Shown: positions 35,194 to 45,536 of the stretch, piece after piece
How positions within the stretch are numbered: position 1 is the stretch's first letter
Layout of the letters: every line of letters begins with the position of its first letter
DNA from: Fennellomyces sp. T-0311
Taxonomy: Eukaryota > Mucoromycota > Mucoromycetes > Mucorales > Lichtheimiaceae
DNA: 64,000 nt
Direction of reading: 5' to 3'
NCBI GenBank assembly: GCA_025266875.1
Contig: JALLLT010000007.1
Location: 620,001-684,000 of the forward strand
Program-made: the position numbers and the translations under genes
Notes under the pieces: generated by a model
What the model saw: the letters and a program-made list of their open reading frames with translations, nothing else
What the model was told of the DNA's origin: nothing
Databases searched by the model: none

Positions 35194-36756
35194 TTAGGCA
35201 GGTGGTAACGAAATATGAGACTCTATCCGGCTCGAGCGACGATCTTCCCCATGGGTATCAACAATTGGTGGTGGTTGTGCAGAAGAAGAGCCAGCAGTAT
35301 CTCGGGCTGCCTCCCAGTCGTCATGCGTGCTGGGATCCAAAATAGTCAAATCCTGCAGAATGGTCAAAATACGGTGCATATGCTGTCGAGAGGCCTCGAG
35401 TTGAATAGCAGCGTACGTTTCAACGAGATCACGACCAATTTCTTGTAGAATATGACCATCCTGACTATGTTTGAGTTGCGCGTTTGATGCGATATCTTCA
35501 TAAAATTGTCGTCCTGTACGGCAGAAATGGCCACAGAGGCTGGTGATGGATACACTTGCAAAGGTGATCGGATCATCAGGGGTTTCTTGCGCCTCACCGT
35601 CGTCTTCCGTGCTTGTTGTGGTGATGTTACTCTGTTGCTGCTGCTGCGGTCCCATGGCTGCCATGTACCGTGTTCTCGCCGAGAACAACCCCTTAAGCCG
35701 GACAATGAAAGGCACTCTTGTTGTCGTAACCCGTCGTCGTCGCTTGATTATGCCAAACAGGATTGGATAATAAGGTCGGTGAACTTGTAATAGATCAGGC
35801 CATTCCCATGGTGATGGCACAAATGATGGGATTGGCATACTCTGAATGCCAGTATCGTCCTGGATATACCATAACGACGGTGCAACTGAACGGAATGGAA
35901 GCGGTGGCACTGGATCCATTTGACTGGGTCCAATATCCCCGTCAATACTACTAACGTCGTCTTCATCACCTGTCGCCTGTCCAGCCGAGTTGGTCAAGAA
36001 GATTTGATCCTGCAGCTTCCTTAACCTTTTTGCCAGAAACGAGAGTTGAGCGAGTTGCACCTGCGCCTCGATCTGGGCAAGGTTATGCTGAGCATTCTGC
36101 GCAAATACCGAGGCAAACCGATCGCATATACCCGCGATGACTTCCATTTGATCAGCACGACTCATCCTGCTACACTCGAATACCAGTTGTCGTTGTCCTA
36201 TAGCCCTGCGCTTCAATCCCAATTGATGATAATTGTGTCGATCGATCATGACAACGTAAACGCCTGCTCTGAGCTCGTAGGTAACAAGGAGCGATGTGAG
36301 CAGACGCTCGATCTGTCGCGGTTTTTTCCAAGCCTTGCGAAGGCCTTTGAGATTGTCGAATAGCTGGGCTAAGTTGGTCTGTTCCTTGGCTTTCATTTCA
36401 AAGGATTGGCTTAGCTGTTGCCAATCGAGCGTGAGCTGTTGTGTTGCGCCTTCAGGTAATGCCCGGATGCGGCGGTGCTGACAGACGGCTTGATAGCAAT
36501 CGAGCATTTCAACGCACGTTCGCATCAGTGATTGCCGTACACTGTCGCTGTTGGGACTGTGCGTCAATAAGTCGGATGAGTTACGGATATGCTGGATCGT
36601 CTGTCGGATACGCTGAAGCTGTGGTTGGCTGGCTACGCGTTGCTCGAGGCAGAATCGTTGCTGGGCATCGGAGCAGAACGTGTCAAGCAAACTTTCGAGC
36701 TCTTGCGTGAGTTCGTCGATCGTCGTTTGGTGATGGTCGACTGGTATATCCGACAT
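35194..36756 (-). CDS. Uncharacterised helical protein, 520 residues
   Basis: Single uninterrupted exon, unusual among these intron-rich neighbours. I chose Met at 36756 (MSDIPVDHHQTTIDELTQEL); a longer frame extends 20 residues upstream through a Phe/Ser-rich segment that looks like untranslated leader. The N-terminal 270 residues are helical and rich in Gln, Leu and Arg (for example RQTIQHIRNSSDLL, HNLAQIEAQVQLAQLSFLAK), suggesting coiled coils. An acidic patch (GDEDDVSSIDGD) precedes a Pro/aromatic segment, then a strongly basic motif IKRRRRVTTTRVP, a Q5 run, and a second helical domain (CRTGRQFYEDIASNAQLKHS). No transmembrane segment or catalytic motif is seen. I do not recognise the family. 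A TATAAG element on the minus strand near 36857-36862 fits a promoter about 100 bp upstream. Confidence 0.7.
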   Translation of the reverse strand: MSDIPVDHHQTTIDELTQELESLLDTFCSDAQQRFCLEQRVASQPQLQRIRQTIQHIRNSSDLLTHSPNSDSVRQSLMRTCVEMLDCYQAVCQHRRIRALPEGATQQLTLDWQQLSQSFEMKAKEQTNLAQLFDNLKGLRKAWKKPRQIERLLTSLLVTYELRAGVYVVMIDRHNYHQLGLKRRAIGQRQLVFECSRMSRADQMEVIAGICDRFASVFAQNAQHNLAQIEAQVQLAQLSFLAKRLRKLQDQIFLTNSAGQATGDEDDVSSIDGDIGPSQMDPVPPLPFRSVAPSLWYIQDDTGIQSMPIPSFVPSPWEWPDLLQVHRPYYPILFGIIKRRRRVTTTRVPFIVRLKGLFSARTRYMAAMGPQQQQQSNITTTSTEDDGEAQETPDDPITFASVSITSLCGHFCRTGRQFYEDIASNAQLKHSQDGHILQEIGRDLVETYAAIQLEASRQHMHRILTILQDLTILDPSTHDDWEAARDTAGSSSAQPPPIVDTHGEDRRSSRIESHISLPPA

Positions 36757-38639
36757 GGGAGATAGAGAGAGAGAGAAGTTGAGAAAAAAGAATGTTGTGT
36801 TGGGGGGAAAGCTCACTGGGCAAAAACAAGGGAAGGAATGGAGGAAAGAAACGTTCTTATAAAAAGGAACGCCACAATTGATGCTATAAATCAGAGGGCT
36901 GTCCTAAAGAAGAAGGGAAAAACACACATCAACACACGCAACACACATAGGTAGGCCCCGACCTAGTCAAAAAGAGCAAAATGCATAAGCCAGTATCTCT
37001 ACGGTAGGATAGGGGACGAGGGGAGTTTGGGGGTGAAAAAAAAAGACCTCGCTTTCCCGCCAACAACAATGGTGTTATTTTTTTGTGTCTCCGAACAGGT
37101 TGGTTCACGGCTGGCCAAATAAGGGGGGTGCCCGACCAACTGTGTCCTACCCACCTTTTCCTCTTACTCTTTTAGCCATTTCTTGCAATCTTGTCAACAG
37201 GTCCCCACTTTGGACCTGCCCCTCACACTCGCATAGACCCGATCTCATCAAAGCCTCTTACGTAAGTTTTTGATGATCGCTATCCCCCAGGTATAACGAG
37301 AAGCAAAAATAAGAGAAACAGCCAAAACGATCGAGTCCCAAACAAGTTAGAGTTACACAGGGGCTGCTATGGTGCCACTATTACGGCCAGCCCATCGCTT
37401 GCCTCTTGGCCTTAAAAAAAGGGGGGTGTGGTACTTTATTGACATGTCCGTAGTGCAAAGGGAAGAACACGGAGGTGTGAGTAATGTGGTGTGGTGTGTA
37501 GGGCCGAAACATACAGAGGTGTAAACCCCCTTCATCTGGTCAAGTACTCGTTTTAGAGCTCGCACGCACTTTCTCTCTCTCTTATATGCTCAGCAAAGAG
37601 CTGTAATGCAACACGGGTTCATTTATACATGATATTGCGTTATGCAGGCTCGAGTGAAGAAAAAACTAGTCGAGATGTACCCCCACTCTGGATCGTTTAG
37701 TGTTTAAGAAGAGAGGTTTAGCCGTGCGACCTTCGGGTGCAATCATCCGTGGACATCTCATGTTTGAGTAACTTGTTAGTATGGGATTAGTGCTTACTAG
37801 TACCGTCATTGTGCTGCCAAGTGGGCGTTCTGAATGGAAACTTTAATATCCTGAGATTTGATTTGGTAGAATACACTTCAAACTGGGACCCTTCCCTCTT
37901 TTTCCATTCAACAAACTTTTTTTTCATCGTCTATCAAACTTTCGCTCTTTTGCTTTCTTATAGGATGGCAAAGGTGCACCGACCTTTTCCGTGTGCTACT
38001 CGCAAAGTAATATTACACTCCGTCCAATTTACTTGACAGTGACCCTTGAATAAAGGTACCAGCCAATACCTGATGCAAATTCTCCTTCGATATTGGGGTA
38101 GGGACGTGCGATTAGGGTTTCATACTGACTTGGCTTAGGCCAAGTTCTGCTCTCCTAAAATTGACTGTTTGACAATTTCTGTTTTCTTGTCCGAAAAAGA
38201 AAGCGATAAGTGCTTCACCAAACGTAGCGGAGAATATCACTTTTTCTCAGTCACCATGTGCTACTACACCAATGAGTTCATGAAGCGGCAATGATATTAC
38301 CGATCCGATCGTACCCTCTGCCAAAATTACATATGGTGCCTCTTTTGTGATACGGGTTTCTGACTTTTCTGAATGTTTTTTACTTGACCGCCGGTTTTTC
38401 ATGTTGTCGCCTATTTGTCGGCCTAGTATTCGTGTAAACAGGTTACAAATGATGCAGAAGATGAAAAAAAGAACATTTGCACAAAAGAAGCAAATAAGGG
38501 GTAGAAAAACAAGGGCTTTTTGGCCAAGAAGTTCTTAATTATTGTAAAGTCTGATATATACACATATTAGTACGTAATATCGCTTATTCTCGAGCGCAAC
38601 ACAAATATATTTTGGTAGTCTTCTTTCTTTTTACAGCTT
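36757..38639. other. Gene-poor stretch with possible coding remnant
   Basis: The first 150 bp are the promoter and leader of the upstream-reading 520-residue protein gene. A minus-strand frame at about 38533-38265 without a start codon ends in EAPYVILAEGTIGSVISLPL and a stop, which looks protein-like and has the orientation of the relic at 38640-39139. At 37724-37746 a perfect C(UUCG)G tetraloop hairpin can form, but no RNA family fits. ACTTGGCTTAGGCCAAGT near 38132 is another short palindrome. Confidence 0.3.
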
Positions 38640-39139
38640 TATGTATACTACCTACATATAACATTTGACAACACGGAGATAAACGTCCGGATTACAGATA
38701 ACATGGTTACAATGAAAGTAACACAGGGTTCTGATCGACGATGCTGGTGCAATGACCTCCACTTCCTTTTTTCGGTTTCGGTGGATAGGGGTTACGATAC
38801 CGAACCAATGACTTGATAGGCTAGACGCTAAGTATCCAGCTTGAGCTAACCATGGGGCATCTTCAATCCTTGTATCACTTTGACGGATTGCTCAATAAAA
38901 ACACTTGCCGTGCTCAAGATAGTACCACAGCCTACGCAAAGCTGTACTTCCGCAAGACACCTTTTAACATCACCCATACATGCGAATGAATCCTTGATCA
39001 AGCCATAGAAATGATTTGCCAGCTCTTGATGTGCATACGGGGTCGTTGCCTCGGATAGAAAAACCTTGACATTACCATTTTAAAGAACAACCTTTCCGTC
39101 TGCCACGCCATAGTCTCGCAGTTTAGCTGAGAGTGGCAT
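38640..39139 (-). pseudogene. Decayed gene of unknown function
   Basis: From ATG at 39139 the minus strand reads MPLSAKLRDYGVADGKVVL, then a TAA stop at codon 20, then continues in the same frame for 77 codons with clearly protein-like sequence: NGNVKVFLSEATTPYAHQEL, FYGLIKDSFACMGDVKRCLA and TASVFIEQSVKVIQGLKMPH, ending at TAG (38848-38846). A second frame continues from there with WLAQAGYLASSLSSHWFGIV to about 38640, implying a frameshift. One stop in otherwise good coding sequence suggests a recent loss, or a read error. I do not recognise the family. Confidence 0.45.
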
Positions 39140-40744
39140 CTCTCGATTGGTATGACATGACCTCCGAGACAATCCAAGAAACGTAAGTACAAAAGAAGAG
39201 CCTAGAGCCATATGACAGTAATAACGCGCTTTGCTCTCAGTTAGATTGCAGAACTTGCTTTTGTCGTGGAGGGGGTTTGAGTGCCATTATAGGTTGAACT
39301 TGATGCTGAGCGCGATTCAACATGCTCGATGCTAGAAGCAGAACTTGCGATCTTCCTTTCTAATGAGCAAACGCTATTCTGAGGCAGTGTGGTTTATAAA
39401 GTTCATGACTTGTCGCAAGATGCTGTCAGGAGAATTCTGTGAATGGATCTCGTCAAAATACTAACAGCTTCATCAGCACATCAATCAATAGCAGGACATG
39501 ATGCGAACAGGGACTGTAGAGAGAAGAGTCAAAGAAAATGGCGTGAGTCTGAGAGGTGAACTCTCCTGTGTGCAAATCCTTTTAGTTCTCCTGTATAACC
39601 TCAGTGCCCATCCAATCATATACTCCTAGTAGAGAAGCACTCAGGTCCGCAGAACTATATATTAGACAGCTTCTTCAAAAGATTACTATACTTAAATATT
39701 TATTTTTGGTGATGAACACAAATGCTGATGGTGTCCAGATCATCGCTAGTATTTCTACCGATGTGGTACTCCAACGTATAAACGGGAGCACAGCGTAGTA
39801 TGTGTTGGCTTTCTGCAGATAGTGCTTCACATTCAGCATTGCTATCGTACTAGCAAACTACTCTTCTAGTGTCCCAATCACAGTTGGGTTAGGTTTTTAT
39901 AATGTAGAAAGTATATCTATATTCATAAGCACAGCTGTCTTCCCTTGAGATTTACTGGAAAGGCTTTCAATTCATCCACAACTACAATGTCTCAAACCAT
40001 GAACCATCCGCTTAAAAATTCACAGTCGCTTTAATCAACTTACATGTGCCTTATCGGTCGTCCCAGATGATCATTTGAATGGATAACATTTGAATCAATG
40101 GTCGTGGGAAGGGCCACCAAACTATTCTTGGAACATAAATAAACAATTTCGTGATGCTTAATCCGTCTAATTTTTTTTTGAATAGACCTTGATCAAGCAA
40201 TCCGTAAAGGCAAATTGAAGATATCGCACGACCTGCGTAAGCTGGCTGCATCAAACCGATCATCAGGCCACATGATCATCTTTCGAGCCATTGATGTAGG
40301 TATTTATTACGAGCAGCATTGCCTATGCCTGTTCGTTAATATCAAAGCCAAGTTGCTGTAATTTGATCCAAACACTTGCGTGATGACTGTTTCTTTGGTA
40401 GAATGGTTTTTTTATGCACTTTCTGGTCCATCTATGCCCCGTTTAATCAAGTATAGTGTGCTGACAAATGACGTTGAATAGATGCTGCGTTAGATTGAAA
40501 AAAACCAAGGTAAAAAACACCGCCGCCATGCAGAAAAGTAAAGTCAGTACCTAATTGAGGTAGGTGTCACGCGCCATGATGAAAATAAGTAGCGAGGCAA
40601 CACCTTTGCCACACTTTTCTTCTCCAAAGCGTCTGGCCAAATACAGAAATAGGCTTTCTTTTTTCTTTCTCCAACGAAACAGCCGATTTGAATGCGCCTC
40701 TTCTTTTCCCCTTTGCTTTCTTTTATGCAAGAGCACTTGCATTG
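39140..40744. other. Intergenic, no gene recognised
   Basis: Short frames only, with no recognisable domains on either strand. It may hold further worn upstream parts of the relic at 38640-39139. No repeats of note or RNA genes seen. Confidence 0.35.
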
Positions 40745-40754
40745 TATAATAAAA
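40745..40754 (+). promoter_or_regulatory. TATA box of the small orphan gene at 40822
   Basis: TATAATAAAA about 70 bp upstream of the ATG, followed by a pyrimidine-rich leader. Confidence 0.45.
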
Positions 40755-40821
40755 GGATAGCCATTCATCTACTACTACTTACAACAGCCATTTCGCTTTT
40801 TACTTTTCCTTGCATTGCAAT

Positions 40822-41218
40822 ATGAGGCATTTTACTCCACCAATGAATGCACTTGGAGATGAAGAACCGATTACAGCGAAAAAGGCGAAGCCAAGATTTT
40901 CCATACGTCATTTAAAGCAATATGTTCACAAGGTGTGTCACTAAATATGTGAATTCCGAATGTTCCTTTTTCATCACAATCGATTAGGCACCACCAATGA
41001 TTAGCAGCGAGTGTTGTCACTTTTGGGTTGCCAATTATAGTAGCACTCATAGTGGCACGGGATGCTTTGACCCCATTGGTGTTGACACGCGTAAATTGTG
41101 GCAAAATGGCAAGCCTTTTCAGATTGGCTTTTTAGTCCAGCCCGCACTCGGGAAAAGATGTCACCTTGTTCGTTTCGTGGATTTTTTTGGCGCGAAAAAC
41201 CATTCCCAGGTTCAATGA
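40822..41218 (+). CDS. Small uncharacterised protein, 113 residues, two exons
   Basis: Exons 40822-40932 and 40988-41218, joined in phase through GTGTGT...GATTAG. The product starts MRHFTPPMNALGDEEPITAK, has a basic segment (KKAKPRFSIRHLKQYVHK), then a Cys- and aromatic-containing part (CCHFWVANYSS, LWQNGKPFQIGFLVQPALG, RCHLVRFVDFFG). Support for reality: a TATA element upstream, a clean start context, matching codon phase across the intron and protein-like composition on both sides. Alternatively the second exon may end at CCCAG (about 41210) and splice to 41300, giving a longer protein continuing IIVHTDTDFSGVPLPKRW. No known domain was recognised. Confidence 0.5.
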
Positions 41219-41854
41219 GAATTACTGACCTAATTGGCCTAATATAAAGTTGGGGCGAGCACCTCATTTTTTTTTCATTGTTTGGTGGTCTGCTAGATCA
41301 TTGTTCACACAGACACGGATTTCAGTGGGGTCCCGCTCCCCAAGCGATGGGTGAGCAACAAACAAGCCCATCACGACGGCATTTCCATTGTCTTGAGCCC
41401 TTGCAGGCTACGGCTGGGAAATCATAGGGTCACGATCTGCGGGTGTAACGCAAGAAATTACATACTATATATAAGTCTTCTCGGCCTTTTCCCTCTTTTG
41501 CTTTGGTTCTCCTTATTCATCCTAATTGCACGTTCCTCGTTGGCTTTTCTCAGCAGCTCGTTTATAAGCACCATACAATTGACGTAGTTTCGCCTTTTTC
41601 TTTCTTTCTTCCTCTTGACCAACCTAAAGAAAAAGAGCAACCTTTTCTTCGTCGAAAACAAGCTTCCCAGCCCACTCCTTCCGACAAAACAACATCCTCC
41701 TCTGTCCGGGCATTCCTGCCTTCTCCATTATTTTCCGCTTATAGAATCTTTCCCACCAAACGAACCCGCACGACAGAGCCCTCCAACACACACGCGAAAA
41801 GCCAGACGCTGACACGCTTTTCACACCAACGTTCTAAAAAAATTAAACTCTATT
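41219..41854. promoter_or_regulatory. Promoter and long 5' leader of the IQ-motif gene
   Basis: A TATATATAAG element at 41466-41475 is followed by about 350 bp of C/T-rich sequence up to the ATG at 41855, which fits a core promoter and long 5' UTR. The segment 41300-41450 may instead be a third exon of the preceding small gene. Confidence 0.45.
41466..41475 (+). promoter_or_regulatory. TATA box of the IQ-motif gene
   Basis: TATATATAAG, the best TATA match in this region. The downstream TTCTCGGCCTTTT is likely leader. Confidence 0.5.
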
Positions 41855-43820
41855 ATGATGGCCGACTTTAATACTGAACCTATCATGCTTCGTCATGCTT
41901 CGTCGCTGGCGGCGGATGACAAGATGATTCTCTATCAGGTAAGCGCCCCGGGAAACTTTTTTTCGGTTGCACAAGCACGGCCCACCCATACACATTTTGC
42001 CATGTGCGCGCTTATTGTTTTCCATGTGCATTTTCATATGTCATACGCGCCTCCCAAGCCCCCTCTCCCGCCCGTTCTATAATTTTCCACAGTTTTGCTT
42101 GGCTTCTTTTTTTACTTACGTCTTCTTTTTTTATGCTTTCCCTATATTCCTCTTTAGCAACCGTGTTTCCCCGAAGAAGATTGTGGAGACATGATGGACG
42201 TACCTCAGAATCTAGAGCCCGAGCAAGTACGCTATGAATTCCCGCCTAAGGCGCATTTGCAAGCACTTGCGCAAATCTATGACAACGACGACGATTGTTC
42301 GTTTTTTGACGAATCGTCCTATACGACAACGTCAACTGCGACGGAATCCTACCCGCTATGCTCACCCTCAACTGACTATGCTAACGACCACCTCGATCGT
42401 TTCTTTGACTCTGTACTCGACGACGTCTGGGAAAAGAAGCAGGACGACGACTATCTCATCGACGATGGCCGTCTATCGCCTCTTCAACTGCCCGCCCAGT
42501 CCGACTCGGTCGAGCGTCGAGGCCGTGAACAGTCTTACGATTCAACCGCAACCGTGACCAAGGACAGAGGCGTCGCGCCTTGCTCGTTCCTTAGCTCACT
42601 GGATGAACACTCCATCGAATGGCCCGATCAAGGTATGCAAATTATAATCAGGCTACTTTTTTTTCCGCGGCGGCCTGTGAGATGTGTTCTATTCTTGTAG
42701 ATTATTGATCATCTTTTTTTCTTTATTTATCTTAGGGTCTTTGTACAGACGTGCAGGTTCCGAGGATCTGCCTGTTTTCTGTAGCGAATCCGAGCTGCGG
42801 TCGTCCAGCACCCCCAATAGCGAGCGTACCACCGATTCCCAAGTGGTCCTGATCAGGCTCAGTAAAAAGAAAAAAGCCGCACCCATCCAGCGTTGCCCCA
42901 GCAACCAGACCAATTGGAGTAGCGACGAAGGTTACGATGACAACGATGACGATCTGAAAGAAGTACCAATTGAAAGTGCATCGATTTTCCTGCCATTGTC
43001 GGACCAAGAACAAGAGCACCTCATCCACAATGACATTCTGCGCAGCGCCGCCGCAGTCAAGATCCAGGCAGCGTGGCGCGGCTACCGTTTCCGTTCCAAG
43101 CAGAAACCCACCCATCTCAAGCCCAAACAGCGATTGCTGGTGGATGTGCTGCGTCTGTGTGGCGGAGTCCATCGACAACAAATGGCGCGGGTGCAGCACC
43201 GGATGCACGACATGGAAGAGCATCTGCGCGAAGAAACCGCCATGCGTATTGCCTTCGAGAAGGCCATGGAAGACATGACCATCCTCGTCGACCAACAACA
43301 AAAAGTTCTGTATGATCGCCTGGAACAAGAGATCAACATGCGACAAATCTATGAGCGCAAGATGGAAGACAGCTTGGCTCAGATCCAGCCTATGGAAAGT
43401 CGCTTACGAAAGGAGGCCAAGGCACGCGGTGAATTAGAATCCATGATGACCCGTGTCTTGGAACAGGTGCATGACATGAAGCGTGAAGCCAAGGCCGAGG
43501 CCGAAGCGCGCAAGAAGCTTCAGCAGCAACTGGACGATGCCCACGCCGAGATTGCCAAGCTCAAGAAATCCCGGTTACCTCCTACTTCAACAAACACCAC
43601 CACAACCCCGCGAAAGTCGACGGTTCATTCGACGACCCGTACAAGTTTAACGGTGCATGCTGGTGCGAGAAGCGTGTCAGCTATGGCAGCACCCAACAAA
43701 TACACGTTACGGCGTACTACAACGCCATCACCACAGACCACGCCGAGAGTCAGCTCTCGGATGGATACCACCAAACGACTGATACCGAAGACGACGACTC
43801 CTGTATCTCGAAAGAGATAA
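41855..43820 (+). CDS. IQ-motif, coiled-coil protein
   Basis: Three exons: 41855-41938, 42158-42632 and 42736-43820; 547 residues (the second Met, three bases later, is an equal candidate). The N-terminal half is disordered and acidic, rich in Asp, Ser and Tyr. At residues about 290-305 lies AAVKIQAAWRGYRFRSK, a textbook IQ motif (IQxxxRGxxxR) that binds calmodulin or a myosin-type light chain. Residues about 320-445 form a long charged coiled coil (MEEHLREETAMRIAFEKAME, EQVHDMKREAKAEAEARKKL). The C-terminal 100 residues are a Thr/Pro/Ser/Arg-rich tail typical of cytoskeleton-binding regions. A role at the actin or microtubule cytoskeleton under calcium control is an inference; no motor or GAP domain is present. 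Confidence 0.75.
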
Positions 43821-44352
43821 GTTTTCATTGTTTATCCTATTATAGATATTCCTCTCTATTGCCCCTCTCCCCTTTCTCCCACCCCTTTCCCAAAAGTGAT
43901 TATACTACGTTATGTTACCATTAGCATTCTAAGTTCTTGTATGAACCTTCTTTTTCCCTTCATATTTCAGTAGTAGTAAATAATCTTGATATGAGACCGC
44001 GATGTTTTCTGTTGCGGAAACCAATGCCGGCTCTATCTCTAATACAAAACCGTTAAAAAAAGAAAGACAATGGATGCATAGCTTAATGCAAAGTTTTTTT
44101 TTTGTTTTTATTTTGGCAATCAGCCACCCACGCACATGGTGTGTTTGCAGAGGCGAGTCGGGGTCGAAGTGGCATGATTCCTGCAGCTCCTACAGCTGTT
44201 CCGACCAAACCAACTTTCTTAAACAGAAAGGAGACCAAGTCGCAATCTGCAAGCAGGGGCCGAAAGCGCGCCACGCCAACAAAATATATAATTGCATCTG
44301 TATTATATATTTTTCTCCTTTTCCTCTCTCTTCCTTTTTTTTGCGCTGCGAG
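43821..44352. other. Intergenic between two plus-strand genes
   Basis: 3' region of the IQ-motif gene, then the promoter of the next gene, with AATATATAATT at about 44282 and TATTATATATTTTT at about 44303 shortly before the ATG. No gene or RNA recognised. Confidence 0.4.
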
Positions 44353-45280
44353 ATGGCATTACATAGAGGCTATTCATGTCCGTCCTTAGTGACAGCCACC
44401 ACCCCAACGCCTATGCAACATTCCATATCATCCTCTGGCGCTACCCAGAAAAAGCAGCAGGACGCCAACCCTCTCACCGAGGCCAATCTCAAAACACACA
44501 CCGCCAAAGCAAGTTTGATCGTCCAATATTTGTTTACTCCAAGAAAATACATGAGGCACTTATTAACGGTTGTTATTACTTTAGACTGCATATGGGCGCG
44601 AAAGCAGACATAGACGGGTGCAAACATATGTGGAGTCACAGTTACAGCTTCTGCGACTGGAAGCCGAGCTAGAGCGACGTCGACGGATGGAGATACAATC
44701 ACTTGTTCCCCTCGACACACCGACGTATGAACAAGATGTTATTATCACTGCTGCGGAAAACAATGACAAACGCACCAAGCGATGGTTCCGTTGGTTCAGC
44801 AAAAGACAAGCCCCTGAAGAAGCATCGATTCAGCGGAACAGCATAGCGACATTTGAACAATATCAGGAGGATAAGGCACATCTTGTCGGGCAGGGCCTGT
44901 ACGGTCTAAGCAATCGCAACATTGCTCGGGCTTTAGGTGCAGGCGGTCTCGCGTCGCTCATTTTTTCTCCGCCGCCATCGCCCGCTGATGATAGCCAGAT
45001 CACGTCAACGTCAACGTCGCATCAAAAGAGAGATTCCGGTGTATCGTTCTTTGGCGCATTGTCCTCCAAATCTAGTAAAAAGAGTCGAGCCGAACCGTTG
45101 ACAAGGAGCAAGAGCATTTCTGCAGGCTTCGTCACGGCTCGATATCCAAAGATGATCCATTTGAAAACTTTGCGCGGAGCAGCCATTCAGGCACTTTCGT
45201 CTGATTTTTCGTTAGGCGAAGAAAGCGTTCCGGAGTATTGTTGCTCGCCAGATCTTCCAAATTGCTGCTGCCCGCGGTGA
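44353..45280 (+). CDS. Uncharacterised basic protein with Cys-rich C-terminus, 283 residues
   Basis: Exons 44353-44508 and 44585-45280. The intron is inferred to start with GC (AAA/GCAAGT) and end TTTAG; the joined frame is in phase. The N-terminus is Ser/Thr/Gln-rich. A charged helix (SQLQLLRLEAELERRRRMEI) is followed by an aromatic-basic patch RTKRWFRWFSKR, a Gly/Leu segment (NIARALGAGGLASLIFSPPP), a Ser/Lys-rich region (LSSKSSKKSRAEPLTRSKSI) and a C-terminal tail YCCSPDLPNCCCPR. The clustered cysteines could be lipidated, which with the basic patch would suit membrane attachment; this is inference. No known family recognised. It converges with protein phosphatase 5, whose stop codon is about 260 bp away. 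Confidence 0.6.
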
Positions 45281-45536
45281 ACTGGTTTCCCCTGATTGTT
45301 TTTTTTTTCTCCCTTTCCGTCCCGATAAAACCGCTACCCCTTTCCTTTCGAACATCTTTTTAACATTCTTCATGTGTAATCATAGTACATTAATGATGCC
45401 AATAGGTTGCTTGTAAAATAAACGGTGATTTCCCCCCTGTTCTTTTTGATAAGGGAGTACAAAAAAAAGAAGTCTAAAAAACACAATCCCCTTCGTATAC
45501 GACCAAGCTCGTTTCTCTATGGTCCTGGGCCCCTTG

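Noticed and set aside
35215..36710. Several plus-strand frames across the 520-residue gene
   Set aside because: Antisense shadows of one long minus-strand frame with coherent composition.
41466..41490. TTCTCGGCCTTTT recalling the 5' end of U2 snRNA
   Set aside because: The next bases (CCCTC) do not continue as U2, there is no branch-pairing region, and it lies just after a TATA box of a coding gene.
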